In this document: one piece after another, positions 32,473-41,823 of the stretch
Numbering within the stretch: the first letter of the stretch is position 1
Layout of the letters: each line of letters begins with the position of its first letter
From: Desulfovibrio legallii
GTDB lineage: Bacteria > Desulfobacterota > Desulfovibrionia > Desulfovibrionales > Desulfovibrionaceae
Direction of reading: 5' to 3'
Length of the DNA: 64,000 nucleotides
Assembly: GCF_004309735.1 (NCBI RefSeq)
Contig: NZ_SIXC01000005.1
Coordinates: forward strand, 163,493 to 227,492
The notes under the pieces: generated by a model
Seen by the model: the letters and a program-made list of their open reading frames with translations, nothing else
What the model was told of the DNA's origin: nothing
The model's database searches: none
Made by a program: the position numbers and the translations under genes

Positions 32473-35286
32473 GCTGCTGGCTTCGTCCACCAGGAAGACG
32501 ATGGAGTAGTACGGGATGCCGCTGTGCAACGAAAGGCCGATCTGGCAGGTGCGGCTGGAGGAGTAGCCGACCTCGCACCCGCTGACCTGCATGCGCAGGC
32601 TCTTGAGGGCGGATTCGTTGAGTTCCGGATGGGTAAAGCCCCGGTCACCGGCCCAGCCGCAGCAGTCTATGCCCTCCGGCAGCACCACGTTTTCGGCGCA
32701 TTTTCTGGCCAGGGCCTCCAGTTTGTCCGTCAGGCCCATCTTGCGGATGGAGCAGGTGGCGTGCAGGGCCACGGTTTTGGACAGCTTTTTGAGGGGCAGC
32801 ACGTCCATAAGGTTGTCCATGATGAATTCCACAGGCTCGTAGAAGCGGATGGCCGGGTCCAGGGTTTCCTTCATGTGCAGCAGGCAGGGGCTGGTTTCAC
32901 AAAGTACGGGGTATTCCCCATTATTGCTGGCCGCCTTAAGGGCGGCTTCCAGTTCTTTTTCCTTTTTGTGGGCCGCGTCGGTCAGCCCTTTGCTGGCAAA
33001 GGCCATGCCGCAGCAGAGTTTTTCCATATTCTTGGGCAGGATCACGTCGTAGCCGCCTTTGAGCAGTACGCTGACCACGGCCTCCGGCTCGGTGCGGCGG
33101 TCCGTGTGTTCCGCGCCGGGGCCCATGTTGCGGGCAATGCAACTGGGGAAGTAGACCACCTTTTTGGCATTGACGGCGGGGGCGGTGGGCAGGCGGAGCT
33201 TGCTGCCGCCGCGGGGCATGTCCTTGTTCCAGAGAGGCATTTTTTTGAGGCTGATGCGGCGCAGCAGGCGCGCGCCGTTTTCCATGACCGAGGTGCCCAG
33301 CAGACGGTGCAGGCCGTCCGCGCCGTTGAGCATGAGGGACATGGCCCTGCAGGTGCCGGCAAAGTGGTCGGCAATGCTGTTGGCCACGGTGTTGGCGCAT
33401 TTGCCCGCGTCTTTGTGGCGCAGGCTTTTGATGAAAACGCCCGTATCCACGCCTGCAGGGCAGCGGGGTCGGCAGAGACTGTCTGTGGCGCAGGTGGCTT
33501 TGCCCATGTATTCATAGGCTTTTTCCAGTTTTTTGAGTTCGGCCCCCTTGGGATCCTCCGCGCGCAGGCGGCAGATTTCGCGGTAGGCGGTAATGCGCTG
33601 GCGCGGGGTGAGGGTGAGCTCGCGCGAGGGGCAGACCGATTCGCAGAAGCCGCATTCCATGCACTTGTCCGCCAGAGGGTCCGCCGGGGTGAGGGGCTTG
33701 AGGTTTTTAACGTGTCCCTGGGGGTCGTCGTTGAGCAGCACGCCGGGGTTGAGAATGCCCTGCGGGTCCAGCAGCTTTTTGATCTCCTTCATGATGGCGT
33801 AGGCCGTGGCGCCCCATTCCAGTTCCACAAAGGGGGCCACGTTGCGGCCCGTGCCGTGTTCGGCTTTGAGGGAACCGTCGTACTTTTCCGTAATAAGTTT
33901 GCTGAAGTCGCCCATAAAGGCCTTGTAGCGGGCCACCTCGGCGGGCGCGCCGAAGTCCTGCCAGAACACGAAGTGCAGGTTGCCGTCGCGGGCGTGGCCG
34001 AAGAGCGGGGCCACGCTGTAGCCGTGGCGGGAAAAAAGTTCCTGCAGGTCTGTGGCGGCCTCGCCCAGGCGGTCCAGGGTAAAGGCCACGTCCTCAATGA
34101 CGATGGAGGTGCCCACTGGCCGCATGCCGCCCACCGAAGCCAGGATGCCCTTGCGGATGCGCCAGAGCTTGCCGTATTCCTCCGGATCGTCCGTAAAGGC
34201 GTAGGGCCGCACAAAGTGGACATCCTTGAAGGCGGCGTCAATGGCGGCGATGTTGGCGTCCAGGGCTTCCTTGCTGGAGGCGCGGGTTTCCACCAACAGG
34301 GAGCAGACCTGATCGTCCAGGGTTTCCAGCCCTTCAGGCAGGCCGGGCGTACCTTCCACAGAGCGCAGGGAGGCGCGGTCCATAAGCTCGGCGGAGGCAA
34401 CGGGCAGACGAGCCACGGCCGAGGCCAGGTCACAGGCGGCCTTGACCGTGGGCAGGAGCAGCAGGGCCGAGGCCTTGAAGGGGGCTTCCTCCACGGTGCG
34501 GTAGGTCACTTCGGCGATGAAGCCCAGGGTGCCTTCGGAACCTACCATGACATGCTGCAGAATTTCAAAGGGGTCGTCAAAATCCACCAGGGCGTTGAGG
34601 CTGTAGCCTGTGGTGTTTTTGATCTTGAATTTGCGGCGGATGCGCTCGGCCAGGGCCGTGTCGGCCAGGATTTTTTCGCGCAGGGCGGCCAGGCCCGCAA
34701 GGATGTGTCCGTGGCTGCGGGCAAAGGCCGCGCGGCTTTTGGCGTCCGCCGTATCCAGCAGCGCGCCGTCGGCCAGGATCATGCGGGTGGAAAGCACGGT
34801 TTTATAGGAGTTGTCCGCCGTGCCGCAGCACATGCCGCTGGCGTTGTTGGCAAAAATGCCGCCGATGAAGCAGCTGTCGATGGAGGCCGGGTCCGGCCCG
34901 ATTTTTTTGCCGAATTCCGCCAGGATCCTGTTGGCTCCAGAGCCGATGATGCCCGGCTGCAGGGTAATGCGCTCGGCGTTTGCGCCCACCCGCCAGTTGC
35001 GCCAGCCCTTGCCGATGCGCACCAGCACGGAATCCGTCACGGCCTGGCCGGAAAGGCTGGTGCCCGCCGCGCGGAAGGTCACGGGCACCAGCAGGCGGTG
35101 CGCCAGACCCAGTATCTCCATGACTTCAGCCTCGTCCAGCACATCCACCACCAGCTTGGGCGTGAGGCGGTAGACGCTGGCGTCCGTGCCGTAGGCCAGC
35201 AGGCGCAGGGGGTCGGTATAGATGCGTTCTTGGGGGATAAAAGCTGACAATTCCGCTTTGAATTCTTTGTAGGGAGAGGGGAGCAT
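32470..35286 (-). CDS. FAD-linked oxidase fused to 4Fe-4S/CCG domains (D-lactate dehydrogenase type)
   Basis: A 938-residue GlcD-GlcF-type fusion. The N-terminal half is a VAO-type FAD domain (FRAAGTSLSGQAVTDSVLV, GGIFANNASGMCCGT) with a GlcD C-terminal cap. Then come two ferredoxin clusters (CMECGFCESVCPS and CATDSLCRPRCPAG) and two cysteine-rich domains (KLCCGMAFAS, DCCGWAGDRGF). Such enzymes oxidise D-lactate or other 2-hydroxyacids and pass electrons to quinone or another carrier; the substrate is inferred. GGAGG precedes ATG 35286. The last codons are native, but TAG comes from repeat copy C. Confidence 0.9.
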   Translation of the reverse strand: MLPSPYKEFKAELSAFIPQERIYTDPLRLLAYGTDASVYRLTPKLVVDVLDEAEVMEILGLAHRLLVPVTFRAAGTSLSGQAVTDSVLVRIGKGWRNWRVGANAERITLQPGIIGSGANRILAEFGKKIGPDPASIDSCFIGGIFANNASGMCCGTADNSYKTVLSTRMILADGALLDTADAKSRAAFARSHGHILAGLAALREKILADTALAERIRRKFKIKNTTGYSLNALVDFDDPFEILQHVMVGSEGTLGFIAEVTYRTVEEAPFKASALLLLPTVKAACDLASAVARLPVASAELMDRASLRSVEGTPGLPEGLETLDDQVCSLLVETRASSKEALDANIAAIDAAFKDVHFVRPYAFTDDPEEYGKLWRIRKGILASVGGMRPVGTSIVIEDVAFTLDRLGEAATDLQELFSRHGYSVAPLFGHARDGNLHFVFWQDFGAPAEVARYKAFMGDFSKLITEKYDGSLKAEHGTGRNVAPFVELEWGATAYAIMKEIKKLLDPQGILNPGVLLNDDPQGHVKNLKPLTPADPLADKCMECGFCESVCPSRELTLTPRQRITAYREICRLRAEDPKGAELKKLEKAYEYMGKATCATDSLCRPRCPAGVDTGVFIKSLRHKDAGKCANTVANSIADHFAGTCRAMSLMLNGADGLHRLLGTSVMENGARLLRRISLKKMPLWNKDMPRGGSKLRLPTAPAVNAKKVVYFPSCIARNMGPGAEHTDRRTEPEAVVSVLLKGGYDVILPKNMEKLCCGMAFASKGLTDAAHKKEKELEAALKAASNNGEYPVLCETSPCLLHMKETLDPAIRFYEPVEFIMDNLMDVLPLKKLSKTVALHATCSIRKMGLTDKLEALARKCAENVVLPEGIDCCGWAGDRGFTHPELNESALKSLRMQVSGCEVGYSSSRTCQIGLSLHSGIPYYSIVFLVDEASS

Positions 35287-35708
35287 GGAAATCCTCCGGT
35301 GCGGACAAGCGCCGCTTTTTTTGAGGGTAACTGCCTGCGCAAGGGCGCTGCGGGCTTTTCACGGAAGAACGGCCCGCAAGGATTGTGCAATCCTTGCCGT
35401 GAAGCAAGCGGGGGCGGGCTCTTTGCGCCGTCACGCGCTGCCTTGGGCGCTTGCTGCTCCAGAGACGTCCGGTCTGGGCGACGCGCGGGGGAAAGTCCGC
35501 CGTGCGCCGGACGGCCGGGCAGTTGGTCTGCGACAAGCTGGGAAGAGCCCTGCCGGAGCAGGGCGTTTTATAAATTAATAGTATCGATTCTCGCAAGAAA
35601 AATCCACTGCTTTGTGTGCGCGGCGGGAACGGGCAGCGGGCTGTTCAAATAGTGCCGTGCGGATAAGGCACGCCCACCGTGCCGCCTGAAAGGAAAAAGT
35701 TTTCTCTT
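35287..35708. other. Gene-free region upstream of the dehydrogenase
   Basis: About 420 bp with no credible gene. It contains a short hairpin GCAAGGATT-GTGC-AATCCTTGC (35376-35397) resembling stem 2 of the dispersed family-1 repeat, probably a fragment. An AT-rich patch lies near 35568-35600. It should include the dehydrogenase promoter, which I cannot place. Confidence 0.5.
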
Positions 35709-35797
35709 CCCCTTCCTACGCGCGCAGCAGGCGGGCCAGAGCATAGAGGCGGCGGAGTATGCGCAGGAACCCCTTCCTACGCGCGCAGCAGGCGGGC
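35709..35797. repeat. 28-bp direct repeat at the 3' end of the SGNH hydrolase gene
   Basis: The same 28 bases starting CCCCTTCCTACGCGCGCAGC occur at 35709 and 35770, 61 bp apart. The second copy includes the stop and last codons (ARLLRA) of the SGNH gene; the first repeats that ending just downstream. This looks like a local partial duplication of the gene's 3' end. Confidence 0.8.
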
Positions 35798-36364
35798 GGC
35801 CTCTTGGGCCATAAGGCTGTGGCCGGCTTCGGATGGGTGCAGGCCGTCACTGTAGAGGGCGGCCAGGGCGGCTGCGGGGTCGGGGGCGGCGGCCGCGTGT
35901 TTGGCAAAGTAACGGGCGAAGTCCAGGCAGGAGAGGCCAAAATCGGCGGCCAGCAGGCGCAGCCAGGCGTGCAGGTCTTCGTAGGCTGCGCAGGCCTGGT
36001 CCATGTTTACGCTGCGCAGCAGGGGAAAGGTCAGGGGGTGGCGCACGGCGATGGGCACGCCCAGAATGGGCCGCACGCGGGCGTGGAAGCATTGCTGCAC
36101 CAGGGCGAAAAGGTTGGCCCGCACGGTCCCGGGGCCCGCGCCCAGGGCCAGGTCGTTGAAGCCGCCCATAAGGCACACGGCGTCGGCCTGCGCTGCCAGC
36201 ACGTCGGTTTGAAACCGGGCCAGCATGCCGCTGGTGGTGTCGCCGTTGATGCCGGCATTGCGCACGTCCAAGCCGGTCATGCTGCCCAGCAACGTGGGCC
36301 AGACGCGGGGGCGCGGCACGCCATAGCCGTAAGTCAGGCTGTCGCCCAGGCAGACCAGAATCAT
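35777..36364 (-). CDS. SGNH/GDSL-type esterase (TesA-like)
   Basis: A 195-residue serine hydrolase. Block I is CLGDSLTYGYG with the nucleophile Ser9, block II has NAGINGDTT, block III GGFNDLAL, and block V DGLHPSEAGH with the Asp/His pair. Relatives hydrolyse thioesters, lysophospholipids or acetylated sugars. There is no signal peptide, so it is cytoplasmic unlike E. coli TesA. AAAGGAG precedes the ATG. It follows uraA by 20 bp and may be read from the upp-uraA transcript. Confidence 0.88.
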   Translation of the reverse strand: MILVCLGDSLTYGYGVPRPRVWPTLLGSMTGLDVRNAGINGDTTSGMLARFQTDVLAAQADAVCLMGGFNDLALGAGPGTVRANLFALVQQCFHARVRPILGVPIAVRHPLTFPLLRSVNMDQACAAYEDLHAWLRLLAADFGLSCLDFARYFAKHAAAAPDPAAALAALYSDGLHPSEAGHSLMAQEAARLLRA

Positions 36365-36384
36365 GGCAGACTCCTTTGGTTGCT

Positions 36385-37662
36385 TCAGGCGCGCGAACGA
36401 GGCAGCAGCAGGTTGAGGGCAACACCGGTGACGGCGGCCAAGCCGATGCCGCCGAGCTTGAAGCTGCCGATGTTGAACTGCATGCCGCCCACGCCGAAGA
36501 TGATGACCAGGGCCACGATGATCATGTTGCGGGGCTCCATGAGGTCCTTGCCCGCGCGTACCAGAGTGTTGAGACCCACCACCATGATGGCCCCGAAGAG
36601 CAGAATCATGATGCCGCCCATGACCGGCACAGGGATGGCCCCCAGAAAAGCGCCGATTTTGGCCACAAAGGAGAGCAGAACAGCGCAGAGCGCGGCCCAG
36701 GTCATGACTGCGGGGTTGAAAACGCGGGTCAGGCCCACGGCGCCGATGACCTCTGCGTAGGTGGTGCAGGGCGGTCCGCCCACCATGCCCGCGGCCATGG
36801 TGGCCAGGCCGTCGCCGAACATGGTGGTGTGGATGCCGGGGTCTTTGAGGTAGTCTTTGCCCGTGATGGTGCTGATGGCCACCACGTCGCCAAAGTGCTC
36901 AATGACCGGGGCCAGGGTGATGGGCACAATGAACAGGATGGGTTCCAGCGAAAATTCCGGAAACATAAAATGCGGCAGGCGCAGCCAGGGGGCGGCGGTC
37001 ACCGTGCTCCAGTCGCCCACGCCCAGGATGAGGCAGGCGGCCAGCCCGGCGACGATGCCGCAGAGGATGGGCATGAGCCGCAAAAAGCCTTTGCCCAGCA
37101 AGGAAACCAGCACCGTGGCCGCCAGAGAGGTCATGGATATCCAGAGGGCCAGGTTGCCGGGCACGATCTGCTGCGCGCCGTCGCCGGTTTTGCCCAGGGC
37201 CATGTTGACGGCCACAGGCGCGAGGATGAGCCCGATGACCATGATGACCGGCCCGGTGACGATGGGTGGCAGCAGGCGCAGCACAAATTCCGTGCCGCGC
37301 CAGCGCACCAGGGCGCTGACAATAAAGTAGACAAAGCCGCAGCAGACCAGCGCGCCCAGGGTTTGCGGCATGCCCCAGGTCTGCACGCCGTAGATGATGG
37401 GCGCGATAAAAGCGAAGGAAGAGGCCAGGAAGATGGGCACCTTGCCTCTGGTGCAGAGCTGGAAGAGCAGTGTGCCCACGCCCGCCGTGAACAGGGCCAC
37501 ATTGCTGTCCAGGCCGGTGAGGATGGGCACCAGCACCAATGCGCCGAAGGCCACAAAAAGCATTTGCGCGCCCAGCACGCAATCGCGCAGGCGCAGGCGG
37601 TAGTCGGTGGGGGCGGGCGCGGGCCGCTGGCCGGGGATAGAGCCGGGGGTGGGGCTGGTCAT
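36385..37662 (-). CDS. uraA: Uracil permease (nucleobase:cation symporter 2 family)
   Basis: A 425-residue inner-membrane uracil:proton symporter. About 14 hydrophobic segments are present, with family motifs [24 protein letters not shown] and [20 protein letters not shown], the last holding the substrate-site residues. A short Pro-rich N-terminal tail precedes TM1. It lies 14 bp after upp on the same strand, the usual salvage pair, and so imports the uracil that Upp converts to UMP. Confidence 0.93.
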   Translation of the reverse strand: MTSPTPGSIPGQRPAPAPTDYRLRLRDCVLGAQMLFVAFGALVLVPILTGLDSNVALFTAGVGTLLFQLCTRGKVPIFLASSFAFIAPIIYGVQTWGMPQTLGALVCCGFVYFIVSALVRWRGTEFVLRLLPPIVTGPVIMVIGLILAPVAVNMALGKTGDGAQQIVPGNLALWISMTSLAATVLVSLLGKGFLRLMPILCGIVAGLAACLILGVGDWSTVTAAPWLRLPHFMFPEFSLEPILFIVPITLAPVIEHFGDVVAISTITGKDYLKDPGIHTTMFGDGLATMAAGMVGGPPCTTYAEVIGAVGLTRVFNPAVMTWAALCAVLLSFVAKIGAFLGAIPVPVMGGIMILLFGAIMVVGLNTLVRAGKDLMEPRNMIIVALVIIFGVGGMQFNIGSFKLGGIGLAAVTGVALNLLLPRSRA

Positions 37663-37676
37663 GGGCGCTCCGGTAG

Positions 37677-38303
37677 TTATTTGGTGCCGAAAATACGATC
37701 CCCGGCGTCGCCGAGGCCGGGGATGATATAGCCGTTTTCGTTCAGGTGGTCGTCCACGGCGGCGGTATAGATGTCCACATCGGGATGCTTGGCTTCCACC
37801 TTGGCGATGCCTTCGGGCGCGCAGACCAGGTTGAGGCTGCAGATCTGTCGGCAGCCGTGCTTTTTGAGCAGGTCTATGGCTGCGATGATGGAGCCGCCCG
37901 TGGCCAGCATGGGGTCAAGGATGATGGCCAGGCGCTGGTCCAGGTCGCTGGCCAGCTTCACATAGTATTCCACGGGTTCCAGGGTGCTTTCGTTGCGGTA
38001 CATGCCCACCACGCTGATGCGCGCGCCGGGGATCATGTCCAGTACGCCGTCCATCAGGCCCAGACCCGCCCGCAGGATGGGCACCACCGTGACCTTTTTG
38101 CCGGAGATGGCTTCCACGTCCACCGGTCCGGCCCAGCCCTGCACGGTGAGGGTTTCCGTCAGCATGTTTTTGGTGGCTTCGTAAATGAGCAGACGGGCCA
38201 CTTCGTTGGAAACGGCGCGAAATTCGTGGGTGGAGGTGGACGCCTGCCGCAAGATGCCCAGCTTGTGGCGCACCAGAGGGTGGTTAACAATATGCACAGC
38301 CAT
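37677..38303 (-). CDS. upp: Uracil phosphoribosyltransferase
   Basis: Salvage enzyme making UMP from uracil and PRPP. The 208-residue protein has [31 protein letters not shown] (PRPP-binding loop) and [17 protein letters not shown] at the C-terminus (uracil binding). ATG 38303 has AGGAG upstream and matches the standard N-terminus [16 protein letters not shown]; the open frame's upstream start at 38333 is rejected. It heads the upp-uraA operon. Confidence 0.96.
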   Translation of the reverse strand: MAVHIVNHPLVRHKLGILRQASTSTHEFRAVSNEVARLLIYEATKNMLTETLTVQGWAGPVDVEAISGKKVTVVPILRAGLGLMDGVLDMIPGARISVVGMYRNESTLEPVEYYVKLASDLDQRLAIILDPMLATGGSIIAAIDLLKKHGCRQICSLNLVCAPEGIAKVEAKHPDVDIYTAAVDDHLNENGYIIPGLGDAGDRIFGTK

Positions 38304-38359
38304 GAAAGTGCTCCTGCGAATAAGGATAAACATTTGTTTTACAAAGGTAAAATCGAGAA

Positions 38360-38388
38360 AGCCTAGGCGTTTGAGCGGGTCTTGTCAA
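38360..38388 (-). promoter_or_regulatory. Promoter of upp-uraA
   Basis: On the minus strand: TTGACA (complement of 38383-38388), a 17-bp spacer and TAGGCT (complement of 38360-38365). The implied leader is about 50 bases. Confidence 0.6.
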
Positions 38389-38460
38389 GGCTCTGGCGCG
38401 GTTCGGCAGGGCCCCTCAGTCGCCAAAAAAAACGCGGGCCTTGGGGGCGCCGCGTTTCGG

Positions 38461-39552
38461 TCAGATTTTTTTGAGCACATACTCCCGGTTGCCCAGGCCC
38501 AAGCTCTGGCCGTAGCTCAATTGCACTTCGCCCCTGGTGTGGGGCCAGCGGGCGACAAAAACGTCCGGAGCGCCGTTGAGAGCGGGATCCAGCCGGGGCG
38601 CGGCATTGACCATGTCCAGACAGGCCTGGTCCAGAGCCACCGGGTCGGTGGAGGCCAGCAGGCCCACGTCGGGCACCAGGGGCAGGTCGCTCCAGCCCAC
38701 GCAGTCGCAGTCCGGGGTCACGTTGAGCACAAAGTTGATGTAACAGACGCGCTTGCCCCGGCCCTTGACCGCGCCGTAGGCGTATTCGGTAAGGCGTTCC
38801 ATAAAGGGGACCATTTCTGTGGCCCAGTCCAGGCTGATGGCCTTGACCGGGCAGACGGTCATGCATTCAAAGCAGCCGATGCAGCGCGCTTTATCCAGTA
38901 CGCTTTTTTTGTTGTGCAGGCTCAGGGCCTGCTGCGGACAGACCTTAACGCATTTGCCGCAGCCGATACAGGTTTCGGCCTCCACGCTGACGTGGGTGGC
39001 GTGCTGGTCGCGCTTGCCGCGTACGGCCGCGCCGCCCATGGCCAGGTTTTTGATGGCCCCGCCAAAGCCCGCCATTTCGTGCCCCTTGAAGTGCGAGAGC
39101 ACAACCATGGCTGGCGCGCGGCGGATTTCCGTAGCAATGTGTACGGTTTTGAAGTGCTTGGCGTTGATGCGCACGGGCACGTCGTTTTCGCCGTACAGAC
39201 CGTCGGCCAGGATGACGGGCGCGCCCGCCACTGCGGAGGTGAAGCCGTGCCGGTAGGCCGTGTTGAGGTGGTCCACGGCATTGTGGCGCGTGCCGGAATA
39301 GAGCGTGGTGGTATCGGTAAGGAAGGGTTTGGCCCCGGCTTCCAGCATTTTGTCCACCACCTGGCGCACCAGGGTGGGGTTGAGGTGGGTGTCGTTGCCG
39401 TATTCGCCAAAGTGCAGCTTGACGGCGGCCAGATCATTTTTTTTCAGGATTTTTTTCAGGCCCAGAGCGTCGCAGAGGCGGGCCAGCTTGGCCAGCTTGC
39501 TGTCCTCGTGGGATCGGGTGCGGGAGGCCGCAAAATAGACTGTAGAGGGCAT
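38461..39552 (-). CDS. DUF362 protein with two 4Fe-4S clusters
   Basis: A 363-residue iron-sulfur protein. The DUF362 domain (AVKLHFGEYGNDTHLNP, FLTDTTTLYSGTRHNA, SHFKGHEMAGFGGAIKN) is interrupted at about 195-245 by a bacterial ferredoxin module: CIGCGKCVKVCP and CIGCFECMTVCP. The family's function is unknown, and electron transfer or cluster-dependent regulation is possible. GGGGAG lies before the ATG. It stands alone between upp and an exported protein on the same strand. Confidence 0.85.
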   Translation of the reverse strand: MPSTVYFAASRTRSHEDSKLAKLARLCDALGLKKILKKNDLAAVKLHFGEYGNDTHLNPTLVRQVVDKMLEAGAKPFLTDTTTLYSGTRHNAVDHLNTAYRHGFTSAVAGAPVILADGLYGENDVPVRINAKHFKTVHIATEIRRAPAMVVLSHFKGHEMAGFGGAIKNLAMGGAAVRGKRDQHATHVSVEAETCIGCGKCVKVCPQQALSLHNKKSVLDKARCIGCFECMTVCPVKAISLDWATEMVPFMERLTEYAYGAVKGRGKRVCYINFVLNVTPDCDCVGWSDLPLVPDVGLLASTDPVALDQACLDMVNAAPRLDPALNGAPDVFVARWPHTRGEVQLSYGQSLGLGNREYVLKKI

Positions 39553-39814
39553 ATTTTTTCTCCCCGAAGTCTTCCGCTGTATTCAACAGCCTGCTGCGCG
39601 CTTGCCTGCGCAAGTGCGTCGCACGGCTTCAGTGCGGAACTCCGTGGTGGCTGTGCGCTCCGCGCGGGGCGGAGCAAAAAACAGAAAGCCGTCCGTAAGC
39701 CTCCCCACGGGGGCGCGCAAACGGTACCGCGCTCCGGGCAGGACGGACGGCTCAAGAATGCCAAACCTGAGGGCGGAGGTCGAGAAAAAAATCTGGGGTG
39801 GCGGCGGCGCGCCG

Positions 39815-40501
39815 TCAGTGGGGCGCGGTTCCTGCCGGGGGCGTGCTTTCCGGCGGGGTGGCGCTGAGCGGCGGGGGCAGGGGCGTGCTTGCCCCGGCGG
39901 CCTGGCCGCTCGCTGCGCTGCCGGGAAGTGCCGGGGGCGTTGCATTTTTTTCCATCCATGCCCTTGATCCAGGGTAAGGCAGGGGCGTCGCTCCGGACGC
40001 GGGCGCAGCGGCGGGGCGGCCAGAGTTGGAAGCGTCGGAAGCGGACAGCGCACCGGAAACGGAGGCTGCATTGCGTGCTGGGGCTGCGGCCGGGGCGGCC
40101 TTTTCCCCCACGGGCGGCATGAGTGCGGCAGAGCCCACGCCCTTGGGCGCGGCAACACGGGGGACCGTGGCCGGGGCGGCCTTGCGCGCCTGCACTTTTT
40201 TGTGACCGTTCCGGTAACGGCGGGGAACGGGCTTGATTTCCGGCGGCGTAAGGCGCAGTTCCGGCACGGCGGCAGGGTCGTCAAAGCGCGCGCCGGCCAT
40301 ACGTATCTGCAGGGGATCCACCAGGGTATTCCAGTACAGGCGCGCGCCGCCCTTGTCGGTCCAGATTCTGGTCAGGTTGGTCTGCCCGGCGGGAGTGCGG
40401 GCCGGCGGCAGGGTATAGGCTTCCACCGCAAAAGCGGACGGAGCGGGGCAGACAACCAGGGCCAGCAGTCCGGCCCACAGGGTGCGACAGAGCAGGCGCA
40501 T
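39815..40501 (-). CDS. Exported protein of unknown function, Pro/Ala-rich
   Basis: A 228-residue protein. An N-terminal signal peptide (MRLLCRTLWAGLLALVVCP, cleavage after AFA near residue 25) precedes a short conserved-looking segment (LTRIWTDKGGARLYWNTLVD, about 43-62). Then come a basic stretch (PRRYRNGHKKVQARKAAP) and an Ala/Pro/Ser-rich disordered tail. I recognise no domain. GGAGG sits seven bases before the ATG, and repeat copy D lies 15 bp upstream of the start. Probably periplasmic or envelope-associated. Confidence 0.65.
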   Translation of the reverse strand: MRLLCRTLWAGLLALVVCPAPSAFAVEAYTLPPARTPAGQTNLTRIWTDKGGARLYWNTLVDPLQIRMAGARFDDPAAVPELRLTPPEIKPVPRRYRNGHKKVQARKAAPATVPRVAAPKGVGSAALMPPVGEKAAPAAAPARNAASVSGALSASDASNSGRPAAAPASGATPLPYPGSRAWMEKNATPPALPGSAASGQAAGASTPLPPPLSATPPESTPPAGTAPH

Positions 40502-40515
40502 GACAAATCCTCCAC

Positions 40516-40642
40516 TAGAGCAGTTTACGAATGAAATGAGTTAATTGCTCTGCAAGGATTTTATTGAAAATCCTTGCCACGAAATGCGAGAAGGCAGGCT
40601 TTTGCCTGCCGTAAGCGAGCATTTCAAGTGTTAAATGCTCTA
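40516..40642 (+). repeat. Dispersed four-hairpin repeat, copy D (127 bp)
   Basis: Full-length copy bounded by TAGAGCA and TGCTCTA. It shares its final TA with the first TA of copy E, so the two are in direct tandem. Confidence 0.92.
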
Positions 40643-40767
40643 GAGCAGTTATCGAATGAAATGAGCTAACTGCTCTGCAAGGATTTTATTGAAAATCCTT
40701 GCCACGAAATGCGAGAAGGCAGGCTTTTGCCTGCCGTAAGCGAGCATTTCAAGTGTTAAATACTCTA
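40641..40767 (+). repeat. Dispersed four-hairpin repeat, copy E (127 bp)
   Basis: Directly repeated with copy D and of identical length. Its first stem (GAGCAGTTA/TAACTGCTC) is closer to copies A and B than to D. So D and E are distinct insertions rather than a recent local duplication. Confidence 0.92.
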
Positions 40768-40768
40768 G

Positions 40769-40894
40769 TAGAGCGGATAACCTTTGAGGATACATATTCT
40801 CAAAGGTTACGGCACGCTCGTTCCGGCGCTTAATCGCGCAAATACAGTGCGCTTGCGCCTCCACGGCGGGCGTCTGCTTACGCAACCGCCATCC
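40769..40894 (+). repeat. Family-2 dispersed repeat, copy R2 (short form)
   Basis: Begins TAGAGCGGATAACC, then a hairpin CCTTTGAG/CTCAAAGG (40791-40816), GGTTACGGCACGCTCGTTCC and the CTTGCGCC...GCTTACGCAACCGCC end. It lacks the middle portion present in R1 and R3. The stretch to aroK (40895-41090) holds nothing else I can support. Confidence 0.65.
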
Positions 40895-41090
40895 TGATAT
40901 CGGGCGCACAGGCGCTCGCCACGGCGGTTCCTGCAGCGCCACCGCGCCGCTGCCGTCTGAAAACGCCCTTTCAACTACGCTTATCGGCGTGCGTCCGCAA
41001 AACTTGAGGCCTCCCTTGACAGGGGTTCCGGCCGTTGGCACAGTCGATGGGCGTCCGGTTGGCCCGGCACGCGCATTTCAAGGAGCTTTC

Positions 41091-41645
41091 ATGGCTGCTA
41101 CCGCTCTTATTGCCGCCCCCAAGGCCGCTCTGCCCTGTGTTGTGCTTATCGGCATGGCCGGAGCGGGCAAAACCACCGTAGGCAGCGCGTTGGCCCAGGA
41201 ACTGGACTGGGCCTTTGTGGACAGCGACCACCTTATTGAAGCCGTCTACGGCGCGCGTCTTCAGGATATCACCGACGCTCTGGGCAAAAGGGCCTTTCTT
41301 GATGCCGAAGCCACGGTCGTCTGCGCCATCCGCGCGCAGCGCACAGTCATTGCCACCGGCGGCAGCGTGGTCTACAGGCCGGCGGCCATGGCGCATCTGG
41401 CCTCCCTGGGGCCGCTGGTTTTTCTGGACGTACCCTTTCAACTTATTGAAGAGCGCGTGGCCCGCAATCCGGAACGCGGCATCGCCATGAACCCCGGCGA
41501 AAGCCTGCGCGATATTTTTGACGAACGCCAGGCCCTCTACAGCCGTTACGCCAGAGTGCACTGCCCGGCCCTTGAGAGCCCCCAGGCCTGCGCCCGCTGG
41601 ATCCGCGCCAATCTCCCGCCGCACAGCCTGGACCCCAGGGGGTAA
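41091..41645 (+). CDS. Shikimate-kinase-like P-loop kinase with altered substrate residues
   Basis: A 184-residue small kinase of the AroK fold. The Walker A motif GMAGAGKT is at 21-28 and the VDSDHLIE acidic motif at 43-50. A lid-type Arg (R129) and the LRDIFDERQALYSRYA segment near 139-154 match shikimate kinases. However, the shikimate-contacting Arg of the FRxxE motif is Leu70 (FLDAE), and the GGG loop reads TGGS. It may be a genuine divergent AroK or a paralogue with another substrate. AAGGAG precedes ATG 41091; the longer frame is not supported. Confidence 0.7.
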   Translation: MAATALIAAPKAALPCVVLIGMAGAGKTTVGSALAQELDWAFVDSDHLIEAVYGARLQDITDALGKRAFLDAEATVVCAIRAQRTVIATGGSVVYRPAAMAHLASLGPLVFLDVPFQLIEERVARNPERGIAMNPGESLRDIFDERQALYSRYARVHCPALESPQACARWIRANLPPHSLDPRG

Positions 41646-41648
41646 GGG

Positions 41649-41701
41649 AGCTTTTATAAACAAAAGTTCCATTTTTCCCCCCGCTCCTCCATTTTCAAAA
41701 A
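41649..41701. repeat. Degraded third copy of the GGGAACTTTTGT palindrome family
   Basis: AGCTTTTATAAACAAAAGTTCC followed by a CCCCCC and TCCTCCATTTTCAAAAAAC tract matches the flank order seen at 32150-32205. It lies just after the aroK-like stop and may still act as terminator. Confidence 0.5.
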
Positions 41702-41751
41702 ACGTTATCCTTCACGATGAACCATGCGGGGCGTGCCCTGCACTGCGGCAG

Positions 41752-41823
41752 TGCGCCTTTGCGCCTCCACGGCGGGCGTCTGCTTACGCAGCCGCCAGGG
41801 CATGGTAACATTGCAATGCCCTA
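41752..41823 (+). repeat. Family-2 dispersed repeat, 3' end fragment (R5)
   Basis: Contains TTGCGCCTCCACGGCGGGCG, GCTTACGCAGCCGCC and the terminal hairpin around CATTGCAATG, ending CCCTA. The final CTA (41821-41823) is the TAG stop codon of cobM. Confidence 0.6.

Noticed and set aside
32404..35247. 947-codon plus-strand frame opposite the D-lactate-type dehydrogenase
   Set aside because: Antisense shadow; His/Gly/Val-rich with no domain, and it begins inside a dispersed repeat.
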